From Treponema sp. (GTDB taxonomy: Bacteria > Spirochaetota > Spirochaetia > Treponematales > Treponemataceae), in NCBI GenBank assembly GCA_016290995.1, contig JAEEVR010000002.1, positions 1-64,000 of the forward strand: 64,000 bases of DNA, given 5' to 3'. This document shows, piece after piece, positions 26,624 to 32,935 of this stretch (position 1 is its first letter; each line of letters opens with the position of its first letter). Position numbers and translations under genes: made by a program. The notes beneath the pieces were generated by a model, which saw nothing but the letters and a program-made list of their open reading frames with translations, was not told where the DNA came from and ran no database searches.

Positions 26624-26836
26624 ATGTCTGCTGATCCTGATTCATTTGAAGATTTCGAGAGAGTTGAATTCCTTTACACTGACGAAGTTAGCGAAGACAT
26701 TGCTTTAGACGACGCTTCAGACTTTGAAGACGACGAAAGCGTGGACAGCTTCTCAGCCTACGACGACGAAATCCTTAATGAAGACTGGACCGACAATGAG
26801 TTTGCCGACGGCGACTCAGACGCCTTAAAGTTCTAG
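26624..26836 (+). CDS. Small, very acidic hypothetical protein (70 residues)
   Basis: I do not recognise this protein. About 28 of 70 residues are Asp or Glu, against one Arg and one Lys, giving a strongly negative charge throughout. It has no membrane segment, no signal peptide and no cysteine. ATG 26624 is preceded by GAGG and by a good promoter, and the ORF ends 7 bases before the convergent rsfS stop, so it fills its space as a real gene would. The divergent promoter pairing with ispE is compact. Possible roles are a disordered binding partner or a nucleic-acid mimic, but nothing in the sequence decides this. Confidence 0.6.
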   Translation: MSADPDSFEDFERVEFLYTDEVSEDIALDDASDFEDDESVDSFSAYDDEILNEDWTDNEFADGDSDALKF

Positions 26837-26843
26837 CCTTTAA

Positions 26844-27197
26844 CTAAAACTCCAAACGCTGGCCGGCGTGCCAAAGCTTTTCCAAATCGTAAAATTCTCT
26901 GGCCTCTTTTGACATCAAGTGAATGACTATGCTTCCCAAGTCTATCAAATTCCAGTCGTCGCCGTCGCTGATTTTCTTGTTTGTTTTGTGAACTTCCAAA
27001 CCCGAATCCTTGATGTAGTCCTTGATTTGCTTTTGCAAGCCTTGAGACTGGGTTGAGCTGGAAACGGTGGCGATTACAAAATAATCTGTCCAGCTGTTCA
27101 ATTCCGAAATGTCAAGGAGAACGATATTGTCTCCCTTTCCGTCCTGAATCAAACGGGCCAACTCCTGGGCCTTTTCTTGAATAGTTTTATTGTCCAT
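26844..27197 (-). CDS. rsfS: Ribosomal silencing factor RsfS
   Basis: The protein has 117 residues. It matches the RsfS/Iojap family: VLLDISELNSWTDYFVIATVSS near residues 25-47 and DWNLIDLGSIVIHLMSKEAREFYDLEKLW near the C-terminus. RsfS binds ribosomal protein L14 and prevents joining of ribosomal subunits when nutrients are limiting. It is the last gene of the rplU-prp-rpmA-obgE-nadD-yqeK-LCP-rsfS series, a conserved order also seen in Firmicutes. It lies four bases after the LCP gene. Confidence 0.96.
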   Translation of the reverse strand: MDNKTIQEKAQELARLIQDGKGDNIVLLDISELNSWTDYFVIATVSSSTQSQGLQKQIKDYIKDSGLEVHKTNKKISDGDDWNLIDLGSIVIHLMSKEAREFYDLEKLWHAGQRLEF

Positions 27198-27200
27198 AAA

Positions 27201-28421
27201 TCATTCCACTCCTTGTTCGCTGGAAACTTGTCCGTGAACGTAGCGGCCGTCAAAATCGCGGCCCAATATCAATATAAAGTCGAAGTTTGGCGTTTCGACA
27301 TTCTCCCCTTCGGCGGCGACGCGCGCTTCGGTAATTTTTGAGCATCTAATAAAATCACCTAGCGATTTGGCCGCGTCGCGGTTTCCGATCAAGTCTACAA
27401 TTTCTGTCTGTTCGTATTCGTTTGAGGGAGCGTTTGAAACGTTCAAGACCTCAAAGCCGGCTCCCTGCAAAAGAATTTGCGTGTTGCGCGCCAAGCCCTG
27501 CACCTTTGTTCCGTTTTGAATTTCCAAAACATAAGTTCGGTCGCCGGCCGCTCCCGACGCTTGAATGATTGATGAAACGGTTCTTCTTGCGACTTCCTTG
27601 ATAAAGTCTCCGTTTCTAAAGGGATAGAGCAAAACGTTTCCGTCAACGCTCTGGTTAAGCCCCGTAACTTCCAGCTGAGTGACGCGCTCGTAGTCAATGC
27701 GAGTGACAAGCTCAAGCAATTCGGCAAAGTCCTTTTGGTTCAAGTTGCTTGCAAAGCAAGAAGCGAAGTGCTTAAAGTTTTCGCGCTGGAAAATGATGTT
27801 GCGGTTTTTGCGCAAAGCGGCCAACAAGGCCACGAGCATTGACTGGCGGCGCTCTTGGACGGAATCTTCCTCTTCAGTGTCAAGCGAGTAAGTCATATAC
27901 GTTGTGACCTTGCTTCCAAAAAGGCGGACGGCGCCGCTGGGCAAAAGCCAAATCTCGCCGTTGGGGCCGCGCTCGTCAACCTGCTGCGGAATAAAGACGC
28001 CAAGGCCGCCAAGCAAGTCAGCCAAACGCTCAAAGTCCTGCAACTGGATCTCTATTGTGTACGACAGCTCCAAGTCCAAAAGCTTTTCTATTTCGCGCCG
28101 GTAAGCGTCAATGCCCTTTTCTTTGAACACCGCGTCGATTCTGTCAACGCGGCCAAGGGATTCGTAAATCGCGCCGGTGTTTTCGGGAATCGTAATCAAA
28201 GCGCCCTTTCCCGATTCCGCGTAAGCCAAGAAGACGTCGGTAAAAACAACGTTTGGGCCGTCCTCAATCAAAATCAAGGCCTTGATGATCGGGTCGGTCT
28301 TAAGCTTGTCCTTTACCGAATCGGCGCGCAAGTAAACGTAAAACGAAACGATCAGCGCCAAAAAGATGGCGATTATCAAAACGAGAAAAATCATTCCTTT
28401 GCGCTCGCGCTTTAAGCCCAT
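27201..28421 (-). CDS. LytR-CpsA-Psr (LCP) family protein with LytR_C domain
   Basis: The protein has 406 residues. A short cytoplasmic N-terminus (MGLKRERKG) is followed by one membrane segment (about 9-31). The LCP domain (about 55-270) contains LEDFxRL-like IQLQDFERLADLLGGLGVFI. A LytR_C domain follows from about 295 (TYVLEIQNGTKVQGLA...LLQGAGFEV). LCP enzymes transfer undecaprenyl-linked glycopolymers to peptidoglycan or other acceptors outside the cell. The usual LCP arginine-rich active-site signature is weak here, so catalysis cannot be assumed. It is placed between yqeK and rsfS, as in other bacteria. Confidence 0.82.
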   Translation of the reverse strand: MGLKRERKGMIFLVLIIAIFLALIVSFYVYLRADSVKDKLKTDPIIKALILIEDGPNVVFTDVFLAYAESGKGALITIPENTGAIYESLGRVDRIDAVFKEKGIDAYRREIEKLLDLELSYTIEIQLQDFERLADLLGGLGVFIPQQVDERGPNGEIWLLPSGAVRLFGSKVTTYMTYSLDTEEEDSVQERRQSMLVALLAALRKNRNIIFQRENFKHFASCFASNLNQKDFAELLELVTRIDYERVTQLEVTGLNQSVDGNVLLYPFRNGDFIKEVARRTVSSIIQASGAAGDRTYVLEIQNGTKVQGLARNTQILLQGAGFEVLNVSNAPSNEYEQTEIVDLIGNRDAAKSLGDFIRCSKITEARVAAEGENVETPNFDFILILGRDFDGRYVHGQVSSEQGVE

Positions 28422-28440
28422 TTTTAACCTCGATATGCTA

Positions 28441-29028
28441 TCAATCTTTTAGGCTTTTGTAAAAAGCCTTTGTTTCCGCGGCAACTTTCTTGCCCTTGCT
28501 TTTTAAGTAATCCATGCTTTCTTTGACCACCGCGGCGGTCATTTGGTTTACGCTCATCGCCATAAGGCGCTCAGTGTATTCCGGCGTGACGTTTTCGCGG
28601 CCCGGCTCAATTTTGTCTGCAACGTACAAAAGCTTGGCCAAGTCGCTCATTCCGGCCTTGCCAAAAGTATGGTTTGCCACGGCCTCCAAAACGTCCTTGT
28701 CGTCAACGTTCCAATTGTCGCGCAGCAAAACCGCCGCGGCCCTACCGTGCAAGAGCGCCGGCTTGGAACTTTCTATTTTTAGGATTTCCTGACCGTCCAA
28801 GGCGGCCGTCTTAAGCAAGGCCTCGTCATTCATGCTCTTGCAAATGTCGTGGGCGATTCCCACAAAAAATCCTATTTGCTCGCTCAATCCATAATGGGCG
28901 CAAAGCTTGGCGCAAGTCTGCGCGACCCGCACGCTATGCTTGTAACGCTCCTCGCTTACGGCCGCCAAAGCGTACTTGCGAACGCTTTCGGTCAACTCGG
29001 CAAGCTCCAATCTATTGTTTATATCCAT
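28441..29028 (-). CDS. yqeK: YqeK-type HD hydrolase (Ap4A hydrolase)
   Basis: The protein has 195 residues. The HD-domain signature includes YKHSVRVAQTCAKL, then VGIAHDICKSM with the HD pair, and later LLHGRAAAVLL and AVANHTFGKAGMSDLAKLLYVADKIEPGR. YqeK enzymes hydrolyse diadenosine tetraphosphate symmetrically. The start overlaps the end of nadD by 17 bases, and the pair nadD-yqeK is a widespread arrangement. Confidence 0.92.
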   Translation of the reverse strand: MDINNRLELAELTESVRKYALAAVSEERYKHSVRVAQTCAKLCAHYGLSEQIGFFVGIAHDICKSMNDEALLKTAALDGQEILKIESSKPALLHGRAAAVLLRDNWNVDDKDVLEAVANHTFGKAGMSDLAKLLYVADKIEPGRENVTPEYTERLMAMSVNQMTAAVVKESMDYLKSKGKKVAAETKAFYKSLKD

Positions 29029-29680
29029 ATAGCCTGTTAGTTACGATGTATTCATAAACCGCTTGCGGCAGCAAATATCTCCAACTTTTCTTTTGAAGAA
29101 TGCGGTTTCTTATGTCCGTTGAAGAAATGGGAACGATAACGTTTTTAAGCTCTGTATAGGGCCAAACAAAACGCTTTTTGTCCACATCCATAAACTGTCC
29201 GCTGGCGTCGACGCCGCCGATATAGTCTCCGCGAGGCTTGTTGGCGGCGGCCACCGAACGCTTGTCGCCAAGATTTTGCCTTGAGGCGATTATTATGTCG
29301 CAAAGAGAGGCAATCTCATCCGGCCCTTTCCATTTATAAAACTCGGCGGCGATTTCCTGGCCCATAACAAGGCCAAGCTTTCCGTCGATTTTTCCTTTAT
29401 ATTTGTCCATCAAAAATCGGATCGTGTCGATCGTGTACGACACTCCTCCGCGCTGGATTTCGCAAGGCTCAACCTCAAAATTAGGGTTGTCGCTAATCGC
29501 CGCCTCCAGCATCGCCAAGCGGCTGGAAGGAGAAACGCTGGCCGACAATTGCTTGTGGGGCGCGATAAATGTGGGAACGAACAAAACTTTGTCGTAGCCC
29601 AAAGAAAGAGTCTCGTCCGCAACCGTCAAATGGCCGCAGTGGATGGGATTAAAGCTTCCGCCGTAAACAGCTATCTTCAA
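29012..29680 (-). CDS. nadD: Nicotinate-nucleotide adenylyltransferase
   Basis: The protein has 222 residues. The nucleotidyltransferase motif GGSFNPIHCGHL stands at residues 8-19, and the ISSTDIRNRI motif is near the C-terminus. NadD adenylates nicotinate mononucleotide on the way to NAD. It has an insertion around residues 140-170 (DKRSVAAANKPRGDYIGGVDASGQ) compared with short NadD proteins. It overlaps the obgE stop by four bases (ATGA). Confidence 0.95.
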   Translation of the reverse strand: MKIAVYGGSFNPIHCGHLTVADETLSLGYDKVLFVPTFIAPHKQLSASVSPSSRLAMLEAAISDNPNFEVEPCEIQRGGVSYTIDTIRFLMDKYKGKIDGKLGLVMGQEIAAEFYKWKGPDEIASLCDIIIASRQNLGDKRSVAAANKPRGDYIGGVDASGQFMDVDKKRFVWPYTELKNVIVPISSTDIRNRILQKKSWRYLLPQAVYEYIVTNRLYGYKQ

Positions 29681-30798
29681 TTTTCGCTCCCCGGATATTG
29701 AACTTCCGCGTCGTCGTCGATGGACTCTCGTTCCGCCATAAAAGAACTTACAGCGGGAGAAGCCTCGCCGCCGTCCAAAGACTGCTTGCCTTCCAATTTG
29801 TCAACCAATTCAATAACAGCGTTTCTAAGGGCGGCCATTCCGATATTGTTCAAAATTGAAACGGAAAGCACAGGCATGTCCTTGTCGGCGGCCTTGATTT
29901 TTTCCGCGATTTGGTCGGCGTTTTCCTTGGCGCCTTCAACGTCAATCTTGTTGCACAAAACCATTCTGGGCTTTTTTGCCAGTTCCTCGGAATATGCGGC
30001 AAGCTCTTTTTCCAACGTTTCGTAAGCCGTCAAATAATTTGTGTCGCTGGCGTCGATTATGAACAAAAGGGCTTGGGTGCGCGAAATGTGCTTTAAGAAC
30101 TTAAAGCCAAGTCCGACGCCTTCGCTGGCGCCTTCCAAAATTCCGGGAATGTCGGCGATGATAATGTCGCGGTCGTCGTCAACGCGCAAAACGCCCAAGT
30201 TGGGTATTTTTGTCGTAAAGGGATATGGAGCGATTTTTGGTCGGGCGTTTGTAAAAGCCGTCAAAAGAGAGGATTTTCCCGCGTTGGGAAAGCCGACCAA
30301 GCCCACGTCGGCCATAATGCTAAGCTCGACCCGAATCTTTTTTACAGTTCCGGGTTCGCCCTTGTTGGCGATTCGGGGCGCCTGGTTGGTCGACGACTTA
30401 AAGTGAATGTTTCCCCAGCCGCCGTTTCCGCCTTTGAGCAGCAAGAATTTTTCGTCCTCGCTTTGGGTCGTAAAGTCGTGGATAAGCTCGCCAGTCTCGG
30501 CGTCCCTTAATGTAGTTCCGGGCGGAACGGGAATGACCAAATCCTCGCCGGCGGCGCCGTACTTTCCCCAGCTCATTCCGTCAGTGCCGTTTTTGGCCTT
30601 TAAAATGGGTCGGCGGCGCAAACGCGAAAGGGTTCGCATATTGCGCTTTACGACAAAGTAAACGTCGCCGCCCTTTCCGCCGTCGCCGCCAGAAGGTCCT
30701 CCAAGCGGAATGTATTTTTCGCGCCTAAAGGAGATGCAGCCGTTTCCGCCCTTTCCTGAGGATACTGTAATTACCGCTTCGTCCGCAAACTGAATCAT
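29677..30798 (-). CDS. obgE: GTPase Obg/CgtA
   Basis: The protein has 373 residues. The glycine-rich Obg fold (1-160: VSSGKGGNGCISFRREKY, GPSGGDGGKGGDV) is followed by a G domain (DVGLVGFPNAGKSSLLTA, DIPGILEGASEGVGLG, NKIDVEGA). Obg is an essential GTPase that works in 50S ribosome assembly and stress signalling. It stands after rplU-prp-rpmA, separated from them by a terminator, so it may depend on read-through or on a promoter I could not identify. Confidence 0.96.
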   Translation of the reverse strand: MIQFADEAVITVSSGKGGNGCISFRREKYIPLGGPSGGDGGKGGDVYFVVKRNMRTLSRLRRRPILKAKNGTDGMSWGKYGAAGEDLVIPVPPGTTLRDAETGELIHDFTTQSEDEKFLLLKGGNGGWGNIHFKSSTNQAPRIANKGEPGTVKKIRVELSIMADVGLVGFPNAGKSSLLTAFTNARPKIAPYPFTTKIPNLGVLRVDDDRDIIIADIPGILEGASEGVGLGFKFLKHISRTQALLFIIDASDTNYLTAYETLEKELAAYSEELAKKPRMVLCNKIDVEGAKENADQIAEKIKAADKDMPVLSVSILNNIGMAALRNAVIELVDKLEGKQSLDGGEASPAVSSFMAERESIDDDAEVQYPGSEN

Positions 30799-30809
30799 AC
30801 TAACCCACT

Positions 30810-30840
30810 AAAAAAAAACGCCCGGCATATCAAACCGGGC
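30810..30840 (-). terminator. Terminator between rpmA and obgE
   Basis: On the minus strand GCCCGG (30840-30835) and CCGGGC (30825-30820) form a stem with a 9-base loop, followed after one G by nine or more T. It separates the ribosomal-protein part from obgE. Confidence 0.75.
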
Positions 30841-30861
30841 TGCTTTATGCGATTGTCAACC

Positions 30862-31113
30862 TTACGCGTTTACAATAGAAATGTACTTTCTGTTGTTGCT
30901 CTCGTGGAAGACAACCTTTCCGTCGGCTGTAGCAAAAATGCTGTCGTCGCCGGCGCGTTTGGCATTGTCGCCCGGGAAAAACTTTGTGCCGCGCTGCTTA
31001 ACAATAATTGAACCAGCTGTCACAAACTGTCCCGCATATCTTTTAACGCCCAAGTGCTTTGGGTTTGACTGGCGGCCGTTTTTAGCGCCGCTTCCGCCTT
31101 TACTTCTTCCCAT
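30862..31113 (-). CDS. rpmA: 50S ribosomal protein L27
   Basis: An 83-residue L27 from ATG 31113, preceded by GGAGGAATAAA. It contains KGGSGAKNGRQSNPKHLGVKR and the usual C-terminal half with GSIIVKQRGTKFFPG. The N-terminus is M-G-R-S-K, without the cleavable Phe-Phe-containing extension found in Firmicutes L27, although a Prp-type protease gene lies next to it. L27 reaches the peptidyl-transferase centre of the ribosome. Confidence 0.97.
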   Translation of the reverse strand: MGRSKGGSGAKNGRQSNPKHLGVKRYAGQFVTAGSIIVKQRGTKFFPGDNAKRAGDDSIFATADGKVVFHESNNRKYISIVNA

Positions 31114-31114
31114 T

Positions 31115-31444
31115 TTATTCCTCCAAATTACATTCCAACTGAACGTTTTGCGGAAACTCTTTTGCAAGGCTTTCAAAACCCTTTTGCAAAAAGTCCGCGG
31201 CGAACTTAAGCTCGGTTTTTGCCGAATCATTGTCCGCCTTTGCCTCAAAGGCAAGCCGCCCTTTTACAGGCTCTTCGCCGCTGAAGCTGATCCCAGGCCT
31301 TTTTCCCAAGGTTTGCGCCGCAGTCCGCAACAAAATCGTGGCCGCCGCGCAAACTATGTCTTGGCCCTTTTTGTCAAAAAGCGCGTGTCCTTCCGCCTTG
31401 CAGCTAAGAAACGACCGGCCGTTGACAAGCTGGATTTTTATCAT
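31115..31444 (-). CDS. prp: Ribosomal-processing cysteine protease Prp family protein
   Basis: The protein has 109 residues. The family motif with catalytic H20 (GHA) and C32 (DIVCAAATIL) is present, so the enzyme looks intact. In Firmicutes, Prp removes an N-terminal extension of L27. Here the adjacent L27 has no such extension, so the substrate is unclear. The start overlaps the rplU stop by one base (TAATG) and it is one base from rpmA. Confidence 0.9.
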   Translation of the reverse strand: MIKIQLVNGRSFLSCKAEGHALFDKKGQDIVCAAATILLRTAAQTLGKRPGISFSGEEPVKGRLAFEAKADNDSAKTELKFAADFLQKGFESLAKEFPQNVQLECNLEE

Positions 31445-31755
31445 TACGCGATGATTTCGTCAACGCGAACGTTTGTATATTGCTGGCGATGGCCGATCAA
31501 ACGGTGGTAGTCCTTCTTGCTCTTGTACTTGAAAACAAGCACTTTCTTGTCCTTAAAAGAATCTTCCACAGTTACCTTTACTTTGGCTCCGCTTACATAA
31601 GGAGCGCCTACCTTTACATTGTCTCCGTCGCTGACAAGCAAAACTGAGTCGATGTCAATTTTGGCGCCTTTTTCGGCGTCGATTTTGTCAACTTGAAGCA
31701 AGGCTCCTTTTTCAGCCTTATACTGTTTGCCTTTGTATTCAACAAGCGCGTACAT
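31444..31755 (-). CDS. rplU: 50S ribosomal protein L21
   Basis: A 103-residue L21 that starts MYALVEYKGKQYKAEKG and contains KYKSKKDYHRLIGHRQQYT near the C-terminus, both typical. It heads the rplU-prp-rpmA operon, with a leader of about 80 bases downstream of the promoter at 31872-31843 and a GAGG ribosome binding site. Confidence 0.97.
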   Translation of the reverse strand: MYALVEYKGKQYKAEKGALLQVDKIDAEKGAKIDIDSVLLVSDGDNVKVGAPYVSGAKVKVTVEDSFKDKKVLVFKYKSKKDYHRLIGHRQQYTNVRVDEIIA

Positions 31756-31842
31756 ATTAAAACCTCAAAAAATAAATTTCATATAAAGCGCATTTTGCCA
31801 GGCAAACGGGACGCCTAACAAACGCGTATTTATGTAGAGTTT

Positions 31843-31872
31843 ATTTTATCAAATTTTGGCCATATTAGTCAA
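31843..31872 (-). promoter_or_regulatory. Promoter of the rplU operon
   Basis: On the minus strand TTGACT (31872-31867) and TAAAAT (31848-31843) are spaced by 18 bases. The leader to the rplU ATG is about 80 bases and has short complementary stretches (AGGC with GCCT), a possible leader structure; I cannot assign it to a known L21 leader class. Confidence 0.65.
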
Positions 31873-31917
31873 TAGTTACAATTAAATTTCACAGAAAAAA
31901 AGCGCGCGAAATTTTGC

Positions 31918-31945
31918 TTGCTTTTACGCAGAAGCGCGCTATAAT
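31918..31945 (+). promoter_or_regulatory. Promoter of the comFB-like gene, leaderless arrangement
   Basis: TTGCTT (31918-31923) and TATAAT (31940-31945) are spaced by 16 bases. The ATG at 31953 follows the -10 by only 7 bases, so the transcript should begin at the start codon. Confidence 0.7.
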
Positions 31946-31952
31946 AGTAGTT

Positions 31953-32702
31953 ATGAAAGTTACAAACTTGATGGAAGACTATGTGCGCGCCCATGTGGAC
32001 GACATGTATGAAAGGCTTAAGGCCGAAAACGTCAGTTGGCTTACATGCGACTGCGAAAACTGCCGCATGGACACTGAATGCTACGTGTTGAATAGGATTC
32101 CGCCCAAATACACTATTTCGGGCAGAGGCGTAAACCACGCTCAAAGCGAGCTTGAAACCGCCAAGCAAGTGATGGCGGACGTCGACATTTTGGTAATGGA
32201 CGGCATCCGCTTGATTAGCGGCCAAAAGCGTCCAAACCACGATTCCGCCTATACAAGCGACGCGGAAATCTTGAGCGGAAAGTTCCCCTACTACTTCTTC
32301 CCGATTTTTTCGGGCTCGGTTTATGACGGAACAACTTTTGAATCCTTGTCAAACGCGGAAATTACTATAAACTACAAGGGAAAGCCGGCTAAAATGCTGG
32401 ACTCAACTTGGTCAAATCCATGCAAAACATTTAAGGCCACCGAAGGCGGATACAGTTTTTGCGTCGAGCCCGAAAAGGCAAAAAAAGAAGGCATCGCAAA
32501 AGACTTTAACTTTGAGCTGATAATCTCGGCGCCTGGCTACGACACGATAAACTATGCCTTTACCGTTCCCGTTACCAGCAAAGTCTTAAAAGGCCCCGGG
32601 GCGCGTCCGACCTATTCTCTAAAAATCACGGACTTGTTCTTGTTCCCGCAGGGAATGGTCAATCCGATGGAACGATATCCGATTCCCGGAGACGCCAAGT
32701 AA
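31953..32702 (+). CDS. ComFB-domain protein with a C-terminal beta-rich extension
   Basis: The protein has 249 residues from ATG 31953; a longer in-frame reading would include the promoter. Residues 1 to about 90 match the ComFB (late competence) domain: MKVTNLMEDYVRAHVDDMY and a four-cysteine cluster C-D-C-E-N-C..C, then NRIPPKYTISGRG. ComFB proteins bind zinc in Bacillus, and cyanobacterial members bind cyclic di-GMP. Residues about 110-249 look like a beta-sandwich of the carboxypeptidase-regulatory type (SLSNAEITINYKGKPA; FELIISAPGYDT). I do not know a described protein with this combination. A cyclic-di-GMP receptor role is inference. It stands alone, followed by a terminator. Confidence 0.75.
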   Translation: MKVTNLMEDYVRAHVDDMYERLKAENVSWLTCDCENCRMDTECYVLNRIPPKYTISGRGVNHAQSELETAKQVMADVDILVMDGIRLISGQKRPNHDSAYTSDAEILSGKFPYYFFPIFSGSVYDGTTFESLSNAEITINYKGKPAKMLDSTWSNPCKTFKATEGGYSFCVEPEKAKKEGIAKDFNFELIISAPGYDTINYAFTVPVTSKVLKGPGARPTYSLKITDLFLFPQGMVNPMERYPIPGDAK

Positions 32703-32710
32703 AAAGCCGG

Positions 32711-32744
32711 AAAAAAAACTCCCAAAAAATGGGAGTTTTTTTTT
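32711..32744 (+). terminator. Terminator of the comFB-like gene
   Basis: ACTCCCA (32718-32724) and TGGGAGT (32730-32736) form a stem with a five-A loop and a nine-T run; A residues before the stem make it partly bidirectional. Confidence 0.85.
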
Positions 32745-32754
32745 GGCCAAAGTC

Positions 32755-32783
32755 TTGACACGTTTTGGCGAATTTGATAGTAT
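32755..32783 (+). promoter_or_regulatory. Promoter of tRNA-Val
   Basis: TTGACA (32755-32760) and TAGTAT (32778-32783) are 17 bases apart, with the tRNA starting 13 bases later. Confidence 0.65.
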
Positions 32784-32796
32784 AACATTCACCTAC

Positions 32797-32870
32797 GGAC
32801 GATTAGCTCAGCTGGTACGAGCGTCTGGTTTACACCCAGAATGTCGGGGGTTCGATCCCCTCATCGTCCA
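32797..32870 (+). tRNA. tRNA-Val (UAC)
   Basis: A 74-base cloverleaf: GGACGAT pairs with ATCGTCC, anticodon arm CTGGTTTACACCCAG with anticodon TAC, T-loop GTTCGATCC. The 3' CCA is not encoded. Confidence 0.96.
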
Positions 32871-32875
32871 AAGCC

Positions 32876-32907
32876 AAAAACCGCTTCGATTGAAGCGGTT
32901 TTTTTTT
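32876..32907 (+). terminator. Terminator of tRNA-Val, possibly shared with the convergent giant gene
   Basis: AACCGCTTC (32879-32887) and GAAGCGGTT (32892-32900) form a 9-bp stem with a GATT loop and a T run to 32907. Five A residues before the stem could serve the convergent gene ending at 32936. Confidence 0.88.
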
Positions 32908-32935
32908 GCGCCAAGATTCAGCCCCTGCGGCTGGC

